Of a DNA stretch of 22,812 nucleotides, positions 13,701 through 21,979 are shown one piece after another. Below the pieces are notes generated by a model. That model did no database searches and was not told the DNA's origin. It was given only the letters and a program-made list of their open reading frames with translations. Position 1 is the first letter of the stretch. Each line of letters opens with the position of its first letter. The DNA is from JBHHYU01 sp046757725 (GTDB lineage Bacteria; Desulfobacterota; Binatia; UBA9968): contig JBHHYU010000043.1 of the NCBI GenBank assembly GCA_046757725.1, positions 1 to 22,812 of the forward strand, read 5' to 3'. Both the position numbers and the translations under genes were made by a program.

Positions 13701-13852
13701 CGCTACCCTGTCTCCTTGAGTTTAAACTGAATCACGCGTTAGAAACCAACAAATTACTATACTCTAATCGGGAAGGGAAAAAAACCTTCGACCGGGTCTC
13801 TTTCATGCTGGGAGGCTTTTATGATAGGAGACTTAGCGGAGGGTAGAGTTAT

Positions 13853-15301
13853 ATGGGTCAAGAAGTAATCCCGGCAGAATCATTCTTCGACCGCCGCTTT
13901 GGCATCTCCGCTCGGGACCTTGACAGGGTCTTGGCTAAGGCCTTGGGAAAAAAGGCTGATTATGCTGACCTGTATTTCGAGTATCGAGTCAACGAGGCCA
14001 TAAGCCTTGAGGAGGGAATGGTAAAGCATACCTCCTTGTCCACGGCTAATGGAGTCGGGGTCCGGGTTTTGGCGGAATCTAAAACAGGGTATGCGTTTAC
14101 CGACGATATCACAATAGAGAATCTTGAGTTAGCCGCTCGTACCGCCCAATCCATTGCGCGCAACCGGGAATCATCGGCTCCCGTGCCGGTGAGGGGGGAG
14201 AAAGCGAGATCGCATGATCTCTATCCCGTCGAGGGACCGGCGCGGAATGTTCCTCTGGACAAGAAGATCGCATTGCTCTACGAAATGGACCGTCTCGCCC
14301 GGGGGATGGATGCTAGAATAAAAAACGTCTTTGCCTCGCTGGCCAGCGAGCACAAGATCGTGCTTATAGCCTCTTCCCAAGGCTGGATACTTGGGGATAT
14401 ACAACCGCTTACCCGCCTTAATTTCACCTGTATCGCAGAGGAACAGGGGAACCGGCAAATGGGGACATTTGGGGGTGGGGGAAGGGTGGACTTCGAGTTT
14501 TTTACTGAGAAAAAAGACTATGAACGTTACACTCGTGAAGGGGTAAGACAAGCGCTTCTGAACTTGGAAGCTGCAGATGCCCCAGCGGGAGTGATGGATG
14601 TTGTTTTGGGATCGGGATGGCCCGGCATCTTGCTCCATGAAGCTATCGGTCATGGTCTGGAGGCTGACTTCAATCGGAAGGAGGTCTCTGCGTTTACGGA
14701 TAGGATTGGACAAAAAGTCTCCTCAGAACTTTGTACGGTTTTGGACGATGGGACGATTCCTTCCCGGCGTGGCTCGCTCAATCATGATGATGAGGGAACA
14801 CCGACCCACCGTACGGTTCTGATCGAAAAGGGTATCCTGAAAGGTTATCTTCAGGACCGTCTCAATGCTGCGCTTATGAAGATGCCGCTCACCGGCAACG
14901 GTCGACGGGAAAGCTATGCCCACATTCCTATGCCACGGATGACCAATACCTTTATGCTGGCTGGCGAAACGCCACCGGAAGATATTATCCGATCGGTCAA
15001 AAAAGGTCTCTATGCGGTGGCCTTTGGTGGAGGTCAGGTAGATATTACCAATGGAAAGTTTGTCTTTTCTGCGAGTGAGGCTTACCTCATTGAGAATGGG
15101 ACGGTGACGCGTCCGGTTAAGGGTGCGACTCTGATCGGCAATGGCCCGGATATTCTTACCCGGGTCTCCATGGTGGGAACGGACCTCAAGTTGGATGAGG
15201 GGATCGGGACCTGTGGAAAGGATGGACAATCGGTTCCGGTGGGGGTGGGGCTTCCAACCATCCGCGTTGACGGAATGACCGTGGGAGGAACCGCCACATA
15301 A
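13853..15301 (+). CDS. tldD: metalloprotease subunit TldD
   Basis: The catalytic subunit of the TldD/TldE heterodimeric protease, which cuts unfolded peptides one or a few residues at a time and in some bacteria processes the CcdA antitoxin or microcin B17 precursors. The zinc motif HEAIGH is present with His262 and His266, and the third ligand Cys454 is in GTCGKDGQSVPVG, the same positions known in the Escherichia coli enzyme. Length 482 is typical. A GGAGGG site precedes the ATG. A TATACT at 13758-13763 could be its -10, but no good -35 is seen. It is followed after about 100 bp by its partner tldE, as in a two-gene operon. No RiPP precursor or toxin-antitoxin genes lie beside it, so a general proteolytic role is likely. 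Confidence 0.95.
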   Translation: MGQEVIPAESFFDRRFGISARDLDRVLAKALGKKADYADLYFEYRVNEAISLEEGMVKHTSLSTANGVGVRVLAESKTGYAFTDDITIENLELAARTAQSIARNRESSAPVPVRGEKARSHDLYPVEGPARNVPLDKKIALLYEMDRLARGMDARIKNVFASLASEHKIVLIASSQGWILGDIQPLTRLNFTCIAEEQGNRQMGTFGGGGRVDFEFFTEKKDYERYTREGVRQALLNLEAADAPAGVMDVVLGSGWPGILLHEAIGHGLEADFNRKEVSAFTDRIGQKVSSELCTVLDDGTIPSRRGSLNHDDEGTPTHRTVLIEKGILKGYLQDRLNAALMKMPLTGNGRRESYAHIPMPRMTNTFMLAGETPPEDIIRSVKKGLYAVAFGGGQVDITNGKFVFSASEAYLIENGTVTRPVKGATLIGNGPDILTRVSMVGTDLKLDEGIGTCGKDGQSVPVGVGLPTIRVDGMTVGGTAT

Positions 15302-15400
15302 ATTTAAAGTTTAGAGGTTCTGGTTTTACGGTTTTAAGTTGCGAGCCGAAAGCGACCAGTGCCTAACCCTGAACCTGTAAACTCCAAAGGGAAAGTAGCA

Positions 15401-16756
15401 ATGGAACGCTTGGAATTAAGTCAGGAACTGGCTCATGATATTTTGAAGCAAGCAACCAGAAAGGGTGCCTCGCAGGGGGATGTGGTGATGGTGGAGAGCG
15501 ACTCTTTTTTTGTTACTATCCGGCTGGGAGAGGTCGAAAAGATCAGTCAGGCTCAAGAGAAAAGATTGGGTCTCCGCCTCTTTTTTGGGGCCAGCTCTGC
15601 GACAGCCTCGACTTCGGATATCTCCAAGACTTCGATTGAGCGCCTAGTCGAAGACACCTGTACCATGGCCTGTGCTACCGCCCAAGATAAGTATAGCGGG
15701 TTACCTTCTCGAGGGGAGCTGGCGCAAAACTTTCCGGAATTGGATCTTCTTGACGATGACGCACGATTTCTTTCCGTGGAGGAGAAAACGCGTCTTGCCC
15801 GTGATGTCGAGGAAAGAGCACTCTGCTTTGACCCCCGTATCACCAACTCCGAAGGAGGAGAGTTCTCCGACCGGATTGACCGGGTCATTTATGCTAGTAG
15901 TCTCGATTTTTCCGGTGAGTACAGTGGTTCGACCTTTAGCCTGGCTGTGGTTCCTGTTGCCACGCTTGACGGATCGAAGCAGCGTGACTATTGGTATTCC
16001 TCGCAGCGGAAGTTTGCGCGTCTGGAATCTCCTGAAGCCGTAGCTGAAAAGGCATCACAGCGTGTCTTGAGACGGTTGGGCGCGCGCAAGATCAAGACCT
16101 GTCAGGTTCCGGTGATCTTTGATCCTGAAGTCGCCATATCGCTCCTGCGCAATCTCTCCTCAGCCCTCTCTGGTTATTCTCTCTATAAAGGTGCCTCTTT
16201 TCTTTCAGAAAAGCTCGGAACTAAAATCGCCTCGGAGCTATTTACAGTGGTCGATGACGGCCTAATCTCTGCTGCCCTGGGCTCCAAGCCGTTTGATGCT
16301 GAAGGTCTCGCCACTCGGAAAAAGGTGATTGTGGATAAGGGGGTTTTACAAAGTTACCTTCTAGATACCTACAGTGGTAGGAAGTTAGGTTATCCATCCA
16401 CTGGAAATGCGGCCAGGTCAGTGGGTTCTCCTCCAGGAGTGGCGCCGACAAACTTTTATCTTCTCCCGGGATCCCATAGGCCGGAAGAAATCATTGCGTC
16501 GGTGGAGGAGGGCTTTTATGTGACCGAGCTCATCGGATTTGGCGTCAATCTTGTAACCGGCGATTACTCACGCGGGGCAGCAGGTCTCTGGATCGATAAA
16601 GGTGAACTCGCCTACCCGGTGGAGGAAGTCACCATTGCCGGAAATCTCAAAGAAATGCTCCCTAACATAGAGATGGTGGGCAATGATCTGGAGATGAGAG
16701 GAAAGATCTCGGCCCCAACCATCAAATTCTCAAGAATGACCGTAGCCGGCAATTAG
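15401..16756 (+). CDS. pmbA: metalloprotease subunit TldE (PmbA)
   Basis: The non-catalytic partner of TldD, of the same fold but without zinc ligands. As expected there is no HExxxH: the equivalent region reads SSALSGYSLYKGASFLSEKLG. The substrate-cleft landmarks LGYPSTGNAARS and TNFYLLPGS and the C-terminal SAPTIKFSRMTVAGN match the family. From ATG at 15401, preceded by AAAGGGAAAG, it has 451 residues; a GTG at 15359 would add 14 polar residues and is less likely. It needs TldD to form the sealed proteolytic chamber, and the gene directly follows tldD on the same strand. The DNA after its stop (16757-16869) is a hairpin-rich CGTG/CACG repeat. Confidence 0.94.
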   Translation: MERLELSQELAHDILKQATRKGASQGDVVMVESDSFFVTIRLGEVEKISQAQEKRLGLRLFFGASSATASTSDISKTSIERLVEDTCTMACATAQDKYSGLPSRGELAQNFPELDLLDDDARFLSVEEKTRLARDVEERALCFDPRITNSEGGEFSDRIDRVIYASSLDFSGEYSGSTFSLAVVPVATLDGSKQRDYWYSSQRKFARLESPEAVAEKASQRVLRRLGARKIKTCQVPVIFDPEVAISLLRNLSSALSGYSLYKGASFLSEKLGTKIASELFTVVDDGLISAALGSKPFDAEGLATRKKVIVDKGVLQSYLLDTYSGRKLGYPSTGNAARSVGSPPGVAPTNFYLLPGSHRPEEIIASVEEGFYVTELIGFGVNLVTGDYSRGAAGLWIDKGELAYPVEEVTIAGNLKEMLPNIEMVGNDLEMRGKISAPTIKFSRMTVAGN

Positions 16757-16761
16757 ATCCA

Positions 16762-16865
16762 TGCTCGCGATCCGTGGTCGTGGGTCGTGCTGGTACCACC
16801 CCTAACCCCCCAAAGTAGGCTTCGTTGCAAGGGTTCACAACGAATACGATCACGAGTCACGAGCA
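16762..16865. repeat. degenerate CGTG-rich inverted repeat with nested hairpin
   Basis: Arms at 16762-16788 (TGCTCGCGATCCGTGGTCGT...) and 16840-16865 (...CACGAGTCACGAGCA) are imperfectly complementary over about 26 bases, most differences being single C/T or G/A changes. Inside lies a perfect 7-bp hairpin, TTCGTTG (16821-16827) with CAACGAA (16838-16844). There is no T-run. Similar CGTG/CACG-rich sequence follows pgeF at 22748-22793. It could be a dispersed intergenic repeat or a Rho-type mRNA end. Confidence 0.4.
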
Positions 16866-16869
16866 CGTT

Positions 16870-17079
16870 TTATGCGACTTTATAGCCTGCCTTTAGAACT
16901 GTACGCAACAAATCATCCAGATTGGACTGGGTCGGGTCAAATTCGACTACCGCTACGCTTCGCTCTAAATTGAAATCAACACTCTCAACCCCGGAGCTAG
17001 CGAGAAAGGCGTTGCGTAAGTTTGGGATCGCCTCCGAGGTCAGATCCGAGATGGAGATAATGGCGGTCTTTGTTCTCAT
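16870..17079 (-). CDS. HMA-fold small protein lacking the CxxC metal site
   Basis: A 69-residue protein with the heavy-metal-associated (ferredoxin-like) fold: AIISISDLTSEAI, then GVESVDFNLERSVAVVEFDPT and DDLLRTVLKAGYKVA, aligning end to end with CopZ/MerP-type domains. In those, the first loop reads GMTCEAC and the two cysteines bind Cu(I) or another soft metal. Here it reads DLTSEAI, with Ser15 and Ile18 in the cysteine positions, so soft-metal binding at the usual site is lost. No P-type ATPase or copper regulator is nearby. It is alone, with an AGGATAGG-like site before the ATG. It may be an adaptor domain or a relic under little constraint, but the hydrophobic core pattern is well kept. 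The fold call is good; the function is unknown. Confidence 0.75.
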   Translation of the reverse strand: MRTKTAIISISDLTSEAIPNLRNAFLASSGVESVDFNLERSVAVVEFDPTQSNLDDLLRTVLKAGYKVA

Positions 17080-17600
17080 TGGGGCCTATCCTAGGTTTGG
17101 CAAATCCAGCCCACCTTTGCAATAAGGCTGTGGCGGTGAGTTTTACTCCACGGCTTACATTTACCTAAGAGTCGTCAATCTCTCACTCCTAAGCTATTCG
17201 TATTTCCAGATCATGGCAATCGGGATTTTCTTGGCAGCTACTCTGAATAGTGCAAATGAGGCCTCTCTGGATCAGAAACCTCTCGACAGATCAGAGTCCG
17301 GACACTGCGCAGCGACAAAAATACTTTTCGGATCGGCCTGGAACCGAGGAAAAGAGAACCGGACAATAATCAAGTCAAAGTTTACACACCTGAGGAACCA
17401 GACTCAGACCTCATCTACAAACGCTGGATCTTAGTTCCCAACTCAGTCAACGTAATCTCCCTATTATTGCTCTTTTTTGCGGAAGCCTGTATAGGCTGAA
17501 GGGGACTCGGTCTGGAAACGGATGATTATGAACTTTGCAACGATCGCACCGGCTCTGGCATTTCGGACCTTCTGATACTTTACTCCCTCATCAGGATTCC
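17080..17600. other. 520-bp gap without a convincing gene
   Basis: Several short frames overlap here. One at 17213-17434 starts with a signal-like MAIGIFLAATLNSANEAS but then loses protein-like character. Another, at 17260-17499 in a different frame and without a start codon, contains VYTPEEPDSDLIYKRW followed by a hydrophobic stretch ending LLLLFFAEACIG. They may be pieces of one decayed gene joined by a frameshift, but I recognise no family. No terminator or RNA gene is evident. Confidence 0.3.
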
Positions 17601-18467
17601 ATGACTGCTGAACTTTTTGCGCTGGGAAACGCCTTCCTTTTTGCCCTGCACAATGTTCTGACCAAAAAGGGGCTGCGGTACTCCAATCCCGCCACCGCCC
17701 TCTTCATCAGTCTCGCCATTAACATGATCGTCCTCTGGGCTTTTTCAGTCTTGTTTGTTCCAGCGCGGCTATTTACTCACCCTGGGCTCTTCATTTTTGT
17801 GCTTGTCGGCCTCTTTCAGCCTAGCGCATCCCGTTTCCTCACATACAAAGGCATTGAAAAACTTGGCGTTGCCATTACCGATCCCATCCGCGCCAGCACG
17901 CCTTTATTCAGTGCCTTTCTTGCGATTCTTTTCCTGGATGAGCAGATGACCCTACCCATTCTTTGTGCTACCCTTCTGATTATTGTTGGTATTACCTTTC
18001 TCTCCCAGCGCGATGGCTCGGCCCAAAAGTTCCGTATCCTCGACATCTCTTACCCGATTTTGGCTTCTCTGATTGCCGGTCTCTCCCAAGTGCTCCGTAA
18101 ATACGGTCTGGGAGCTGTTCCTTATCCTGTTCTAGGGGCCGCAGTCACCGTCAGCTCATCCCTTGTGGTTACCCTTATTACGATCCGGCTCTCGGGAAAG
18201 ATGAAGGAGACTCTGCTTTTCAATAAAGCGAGTTTGCGGTTTTTCGTCGCGGCCGGTGTGGTAGTGAGCCTGGCAATGGTGGCGGTCTACTATGCCTTGT
18301 ATCTGGGTAAGGTTACCGTGGTTATTCCCATCGGGAGCACCGGGCCCCTTTTTACCCTGATTCTTAGCGCGCTATTTCTGAGAGACGTCGAGCGAGTAAC
18401 CGCTAAGATAGTCTTGGGGGCTTGTATGATCATTGGCGGCGTACTTTTAATTACTATGTGGAGGTAA
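17601..18467 (+). CDS. EamA/DMT-family transporter
   Basis: A 288-residue inner-membrane protein of the drug/metabolite transporter superfamily with about ten hydrophobic segments forming two EamA repeats. The first half begins ELFALGNAFLFALHNVLTKKG and includes the FLDEQMTLP loop; the second begins YPILASLIAGLSQVLRKYG and ends FLRDVERVTAKIVLGACMIIGGVLL. The conserved glutamate/charged loops before the fifth and tenth helices (FLDEQ and FLRDVE) fit the family. Substrates range from amino acids to nucleotides and metabolites, and none can be assigned. The ATG at 17601 is preceded by AGGA at five bases; the open frame upstream to 17535 adds 22 polar residues before the first helix and is unlikely. 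It is convergent with bioB, with 64 bp between and no clear terminator. Confidence 0.88.
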   Translation: MTAELFALGNAFLFALHNVLTKKGLRYSNPATALFISLAINMIVLWAFSVLFVPARLFTHPGLFIFVLVGLFQPSASRFLTYKGIEKLGVAITDPIRASTPLFSAFLAILFLDEQMTLPILCATLLIIVGITFLSQRDGSAQKFRILDISYPILASLIAGLSQVLRKYGLGAVPYPVLGAAVTVSSSLVVTLITIRLSGKMKETLLFNKASLRFFVAAGVVVSLAMVAVYYALYLGKVTVVIPIGSTGPLFTLILSALFLRDVERVTAKIVLGACMIIGGVLLITMWR

Positions 18468-18531
18468 TGCAATAAGCATCGAAGAGCCGGAATCCAGGAT
18501 GCCCGCCCCTAGCCACGTCGTTTCTTTTTTG

Positions 18532-19497
18532 CTAAGCGACTTCAAAGCCCAAATCCTCAATCATGCGGTGGGCTTCAGTAGCCTTTTGTCCAGGGGTAGT
18601 TAAATAACCATCTACAAAGATGGAATTGGCGGGGTAGAGGCTCATGGGTTGGAGCGAGCGCAGGTTGACCTCCCTTCCGCCGGCCACCCGAATTTCTTTA
18701 CTTGGATTGATGAAGCGGAACAGACAAAGGGTCTTCAAGCACCTTTGGGGAGTGAGTTGCTTTTTGTCTTCGAATGGAGTGCCGGGGATAGAATGGAGGA
18801 AATTGACCGGTATCGAATCGACATCCAATTCCCTGAAGGCAAGCGCCATATCGATGACATCGTCATCCGTTTCACCCGTACCGATAATCCCACCACAGCA
18901 AGAAGAAAGCCCCGCAGCCTTGACGTTCCTTAAGGTCTCCACGCGGTCCTCGTAGGTATGAGTCGTGCAGATCTCGGGGTGATGTCGGCGGCTGGTGTTT
19001 AGGTTATGATTGACGCGCTCCACTCCCGCCTCTTTGAGGATTCTCGCCTTGTCTTCGCTCATTAAACCCAGAGAGCAACAGATATTGATCGATACCTTGC
19101 TTTTTATTTCTCGGACTACCTCGGCCATTTCTTCTATCTCTCTTTGCGTGGGGCCTCGGCCGCTATTGACCATACAGTATCTCACGGCGCCTGCCGCTTT
19201 CGCCTTCAGTGCGCCCTCGATCAGTTTTTCTCTCGGCAGGAGAGGATATTTGTCGATGGGAGCCTCAGAGACCGATGACTGAGAACAGTAATGACAGTCC
19301 TCCGGACAGAGGCCGCTCTTGGCATTCTGCAACACGTGAATCTGGACTTTTTTACCAAAGTAGCGGTGACGTACTTTAAATGCGGCATTTAATAACTCAG
19401 GCAAGCGGTCCTCAGGCGTGTTGAGTACCTCCCTCATCTCTTCCCGCGTGAGAATTTGATCCTGCAAAGATTTTTCCGCCAGCTCTTCGTAGCCCAT
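18532..19497 (-). CDS. bioB: biotin synthase
   Basis: A radical-SAM enzyme inserting sulfur into dethiobiotin to form biotin. The radical [4Fe-4S] motif CPEDCHYC has Cys64, Cys68 and Cys71. Ligands of the sacrificial [2Fe-2S] cluster are present: Cys108 (RYCMVNSGRGP), Cys140 or 141 (INICCSLG), Cys200 or 201 (SSCCGGIIGTGE) and Arg270 (IRVAGGRE). The usual YNHNLDT motif reads VNHNLNTSRRHHPEI, a mild variant. The 321-residue length from ATG 19497 is standard, with GGGAGGT as ribosome-binding site; a longer frame to 19527 is less likely. It stands alone, without bioA, bioD or bioF in view. A CAAGTT/AACTTG inverted repeat (19529-19550) lies just upstream but does not resemble a BirA operator. Confidence 0.95.
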   Translation of the reverse strand: MGYEELAEKSLQDQILTREEMREVLNTPEDRLPELLNAAFKVRHRYFGKKVQIHVLQNAKSGLCPEDCHYCSQSSVSEAPIDKYPLLPREKLIEGALKAKAAGAVRYCMVNSGRGPTQREIEEMAEVVREIKSKVSINICCSLGLMSEDKARILKEAGVERVNHNLNTSRRHHPEICTTHTYEDRVETLRNVKAAGLSSCCGGIIGTGETDDDVIDMALAFRELDVDSIPVNFLHSIPGTPFEDKKQLTPQRCLKTLCLFRFINPSKEIRVAGGREVNLRSLQPMSLYPANSIFVDGYLTTPGQKATEAHRMIEDLGFEVA

Positions 19498-19528
19498 TTT
19501 GTACCTCCCAGAGGACTTGCTTACCATG

Positions 19529-19550
19529 CAAGTTTTCCGGTTTCAACTTG
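19529..19550. promoter_or_regulatory. inverted repeat upstream of bioB
   Basis: CAAGTT (19529-19534) and AACTTG (19545-19550) form a perfect 6-bp inverted repeat with a 10-bp centre, about 30 bp upstream of the bioB start codon. It may be an operator or an mRNA hairpin; no known consensus fits well. Confidence 0.25.
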
Positions 19551-19601
19551 GTGTCAGATCCAATTACCTCTGCGGTCTTTTCTGCCTGCACAAGTCGTCG
19601 A

Positions 19602-21419
19602 TCATGATTCGCCCCCTAGCTCCTGAACCGCGTGCTGTACTTCGGGGGCAGCGGTTGTCGAAGGTAGAGGCGTGCCGAAGGATACCGTTGCCGGATAGCA
19701 CAACTGCTCAAGCCACTTCCAAAAAGTTTTTTTGGTCTTAAAACTGAAGATACTGCCGCAGAACCGGTCCAAGTAAGCGGGAATGACGGGGATGTCCATG
19801 CCCTGGACGATCTTCTCATAACCTTTTTTGAACGGAAGCAGGTGTCCGGTATGGCTGTTCGCCACCTCGGCAAAGATGCAAACCAGATGACCCTGCCTCA
19901 GTTCCTCGCGCGCCCACTCGAGTACCTTCACGATTTCTCTTTGATCCTCACCTGAGACGGGGATGGCGTTCATCAGACGAAAAAGCCAGTGCTGGGTCTT
20001 TAACTCGTAATAAGGCCGGTAGATCATGAAACGGATGAACCGCTGGATGCATGCCGCGACCAGGAGGGCATCGACGTGAGCGCCATGGTTGCAGACCAAC
20101 AGTGCCGGTCCACGCACCGGAACGACTTCCTGTCCTACGATGCGAACTCTATAGATAGTATGGGTGACCATCCAGAGAGTAAATCGGATCAGAATGTTGG
20201 GCAGAATCTTCAGGATGTAGAAAGTTACGGCTAGAGTGAGGAGGCCGAATATCAGAATGATTTCGTCTGCCTGAATTCCGAGCAAATCCCGAAATACCCA
20301 AAGCGCTGCGGATGCAAACAGGACCCCTACGGTGCCCAGGAAATTTGCAGTAGCGAGCAACTGCCCTTTTTCTTCCTTAAGGCTCTTTTGCTGAAGCAGG
20401 GCATATAAAGGAACGATGAAAAGCCCACCCGAGAACCCAAGGAAGACAAGCGATATTACCACCCGGGCATAGGATGGAACGGACGACCAAAGCAGGAACG
20501 AAAAAACTCCCATTCCGATCGAACCGAGGGGAACGAGACCGAGTTCCACCTTATCTCCGGAGAGTCGGCCGGCCGCAAGGCTGCCGATGCCGATCCCAAT
20601 AGCAAGGAATGCTCCCAGTCGTGCTACCCAGCGGTAATCCAGCGCCAGAACCTCCGTGCCAAGGAGAATAATGGTCAACTGGATCAAGGCCCCCAAAAAC
20701 CAGAAGTAGGAAATCCCAAGGACCGTGAACCACAGAATCTTCTCTGCGTAGAGCCGTTTCATCCCACTCCCGATCTGAGCCCAGGGATTCATTTGAAACG
20801 GCTTCTCGGCTCCGGAAGGAGATACCCTAAGTATCCCCAGACTGGTGATGGTCCCGGCAACAGCAATCCCAACCAGGACGAGACCGATCAGCCCCAGCCG
20901 GTCATTCCAGGCAGCCAACATCTCGCCACCGAGCCAGGTCCCCAAGATGATGGCCAGGAACGTGCTCATCTCTAAAAGTCCATTGGCTCTGGAGAGATCC
21001 CTATCAGGAAGCATTTCAGGGAGGATCCCGTATTTGGCAGGACTGAAAAAGGTGGACTGAATGCCCATCAGAAATACGATTCCGACCATCAATTCAATCC
21101 GTTCGGTAAAGAATGCGAAAAAGGCTAAAATCATAGCAAGGATCTCAAAGACCTTAGTCACAACGAGAACGTTCCGTTTGCTAAAGACATCAGCCAAGTG
21201 GCCCGCATAGCCCGAGAAAATAACAAATGGCAGGATGAACACGGCAGCTACCAAGGGGAGATAGCCGCTACCGCCACCAGCACTGATCGCTAGATCCGCT
21301 GCCAGCAGCGTGACCACAATCTTGTACAAGTTGTCATTCAAGGCACCCAGAAACTGGGTCCAAAGAAAGGACTGCAAACCGGACTGGTTGAGGGTGTCGG
21401 AATATTTTCCTATAGACAT
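19602..21419 (-). CDS. LplT-like MFS transporter fused to PlsC-type acyltransferase
   Basis: A 605-residue fusion. Residues 1-415 are an MFS transporter with the lysophospholipid-flippase signature FLWTQFLGALNDNLYK (18-33), GHLADVFSKRN and SPAKYGILPEMLPD. Residues 420-600 are a PlsC/Aas-type acyltransferase with the active-site H-x4-D box NHGAHVD (His445, Asp450). Family members recycle lysophospholipids: the MFS part flips the lipid inward and the acyltransferase re-acylates it. In many bacteria the chain continues into an acyl-ACP synthetase domain (total over 1,100 residues); here it stops after VQELGGES, so that domain is absent. The second acyltransferase box, usually IFAEG followed by TRTG, reads IFAEVANSHTG, changing the glycine and arginine thought to bind the acceptor phosphate. 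Activity may be altered or lost. No ribosome-binding site is obvious at the ATG. Confidence 0.87.
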   Translation of the reverse strand: MSIGKYSDTLNQSGLQSFLWTQFLGALNDNLYKIVVTLLAADLAISAGGGSGYLPLVAAVFILPFVIFSGYAGHLADVFSKRNVLVVTKVFEILAMILAFFAFFTERIELMVGIVFLMGIQSTFFSPAKYGILPEMLPDRDLSRANGLLEMSTFLAIILGTWLGGEMLAAWNDRLGLIGLVLVGIAVAGTITSLGILRVSPSGAEKPFQMNPWAQIGSGMKRLYAEKILWFTVLGISYFWFLGALIQLTIILLGTEVLALDYRWVARLGAFLAIGIGIGSLAAGRLSGDKVELGLVPLGSIGMGVFSFLLWSSVPSYARVVISLVFLGFSGGLFIVPLYALLQQKSLKEEKGQLLATANFLGTVGVLFASAALWVFRDLLGIQADEIILIFGLLTLAVTFYILKILPNILIRFTLWMVTHTIYRVRIVGQEVVPVRGPALLVCNHGAHVDALLVAACIQRFIRFMIYRPYYELKTQHWLFRLMNAIPVSGEDQREIVKVLEWAREELRQGHLVCIFAEVANSHTGHLLPFKKGYEKIVQGMDIPVIPAYLDRFCGSIFSFKTKKTFWKWLEQLCYPATVSFGTPLPSTTAAPEVQHAVQELGGES

Positions 21420-21483
21420 GGATGAATAACGGATTTGCGTTAATAAATTTTCAAAAGAATAGGTGCCACGATAGCGTTATAAT

Positions 21484-21672
21484 TTAATCTACCTCTTTTG
21501 TTGTTACTGATCTTGACAAAAGTAAAGTATGCGCCAAAGTCGCACCGTAGGTTAAACACCCCACATGATAAGGTCGAATCGGCTTGAAAGGTAACAGGAT
21601 TTTATTAAAAGCACCATGCTTCCTACGTGCAAGGTCTCTGCCCTGTTGTATAGCCCTTTGAAGAAGAGTCAA
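21484..21672 (-). CDS. small uncertain reading frame, 62 residues
   Basis: A TTG-started frame (MTLLQRAIQQGRDLARRKHG at its start) with GGGAGG about 12 bases upstream, wider spacing than usual. It is basic at first, then hydrophobic (GCLTYGATLAHTLLL), and resembles no family I know. It lies in the 560-bp gap between the MFS/PlsC gene and pgeF. It could be a small protein or chance. The rest of that gap (21673-21979) shows a TATACT at 21732 but no good -35 and no RNA gene. Confidence 0.2.
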   Translation of the reverse strand: MTLLQRAIQQGRDLARRKHGAFNKILLPFKPIRPYHVGCLTYGATLAHTLLLSRSVTTKEVD

Positions 21673-21979
21673 AGTATTATTTTACCTCCCTCAACTGCCT
21701 GATCTTACCTGTTTCGTGGTTTCTTTTCACTTATACTGGTTTCGACAGTGGAATCGTGGAACAAGGAACCTCAGAGACAGGGCTCCAGAGAGATTACGGT
21801 GGGGTATGCCACTTGCTGGTCGTGTGTAAGTGCGGTCGGTCGGGCGGTCCAGTAAACCTGGCTACTTTCACTTCTCACCGGCATCTCCACCTTGCATTTT
21901 TAACCGGTGTTTAGAATCTCACCGCCACTTTCAGCGGAACCTTGCACTGCGGTCGAGAAGCAATCATAATAATTCACGG

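Noticed and set aside
14171..14713. 180-codon frame opposite tldD
   Set aside because: It is antisense to the zinc-site region of tldD and shows no family features.
21513..21518. TTGACA upstream of pgeF as a promoter
   Set aside because: No acceptable -10 lies 15 to 19 bases downstream.
21738..21760. GGTTTCGACAGTGG resembles the 5' end of tmRNA
   Set aside because: No tag-peptide frame and no tRNA-like 3' end with GTTCGAAT and CCA are found in the following 400 bases.
21830..21979. N-terminal extension of PgeF
   Set aside because: The 50 extra residues are not family-like and the protein without them has the normal length.
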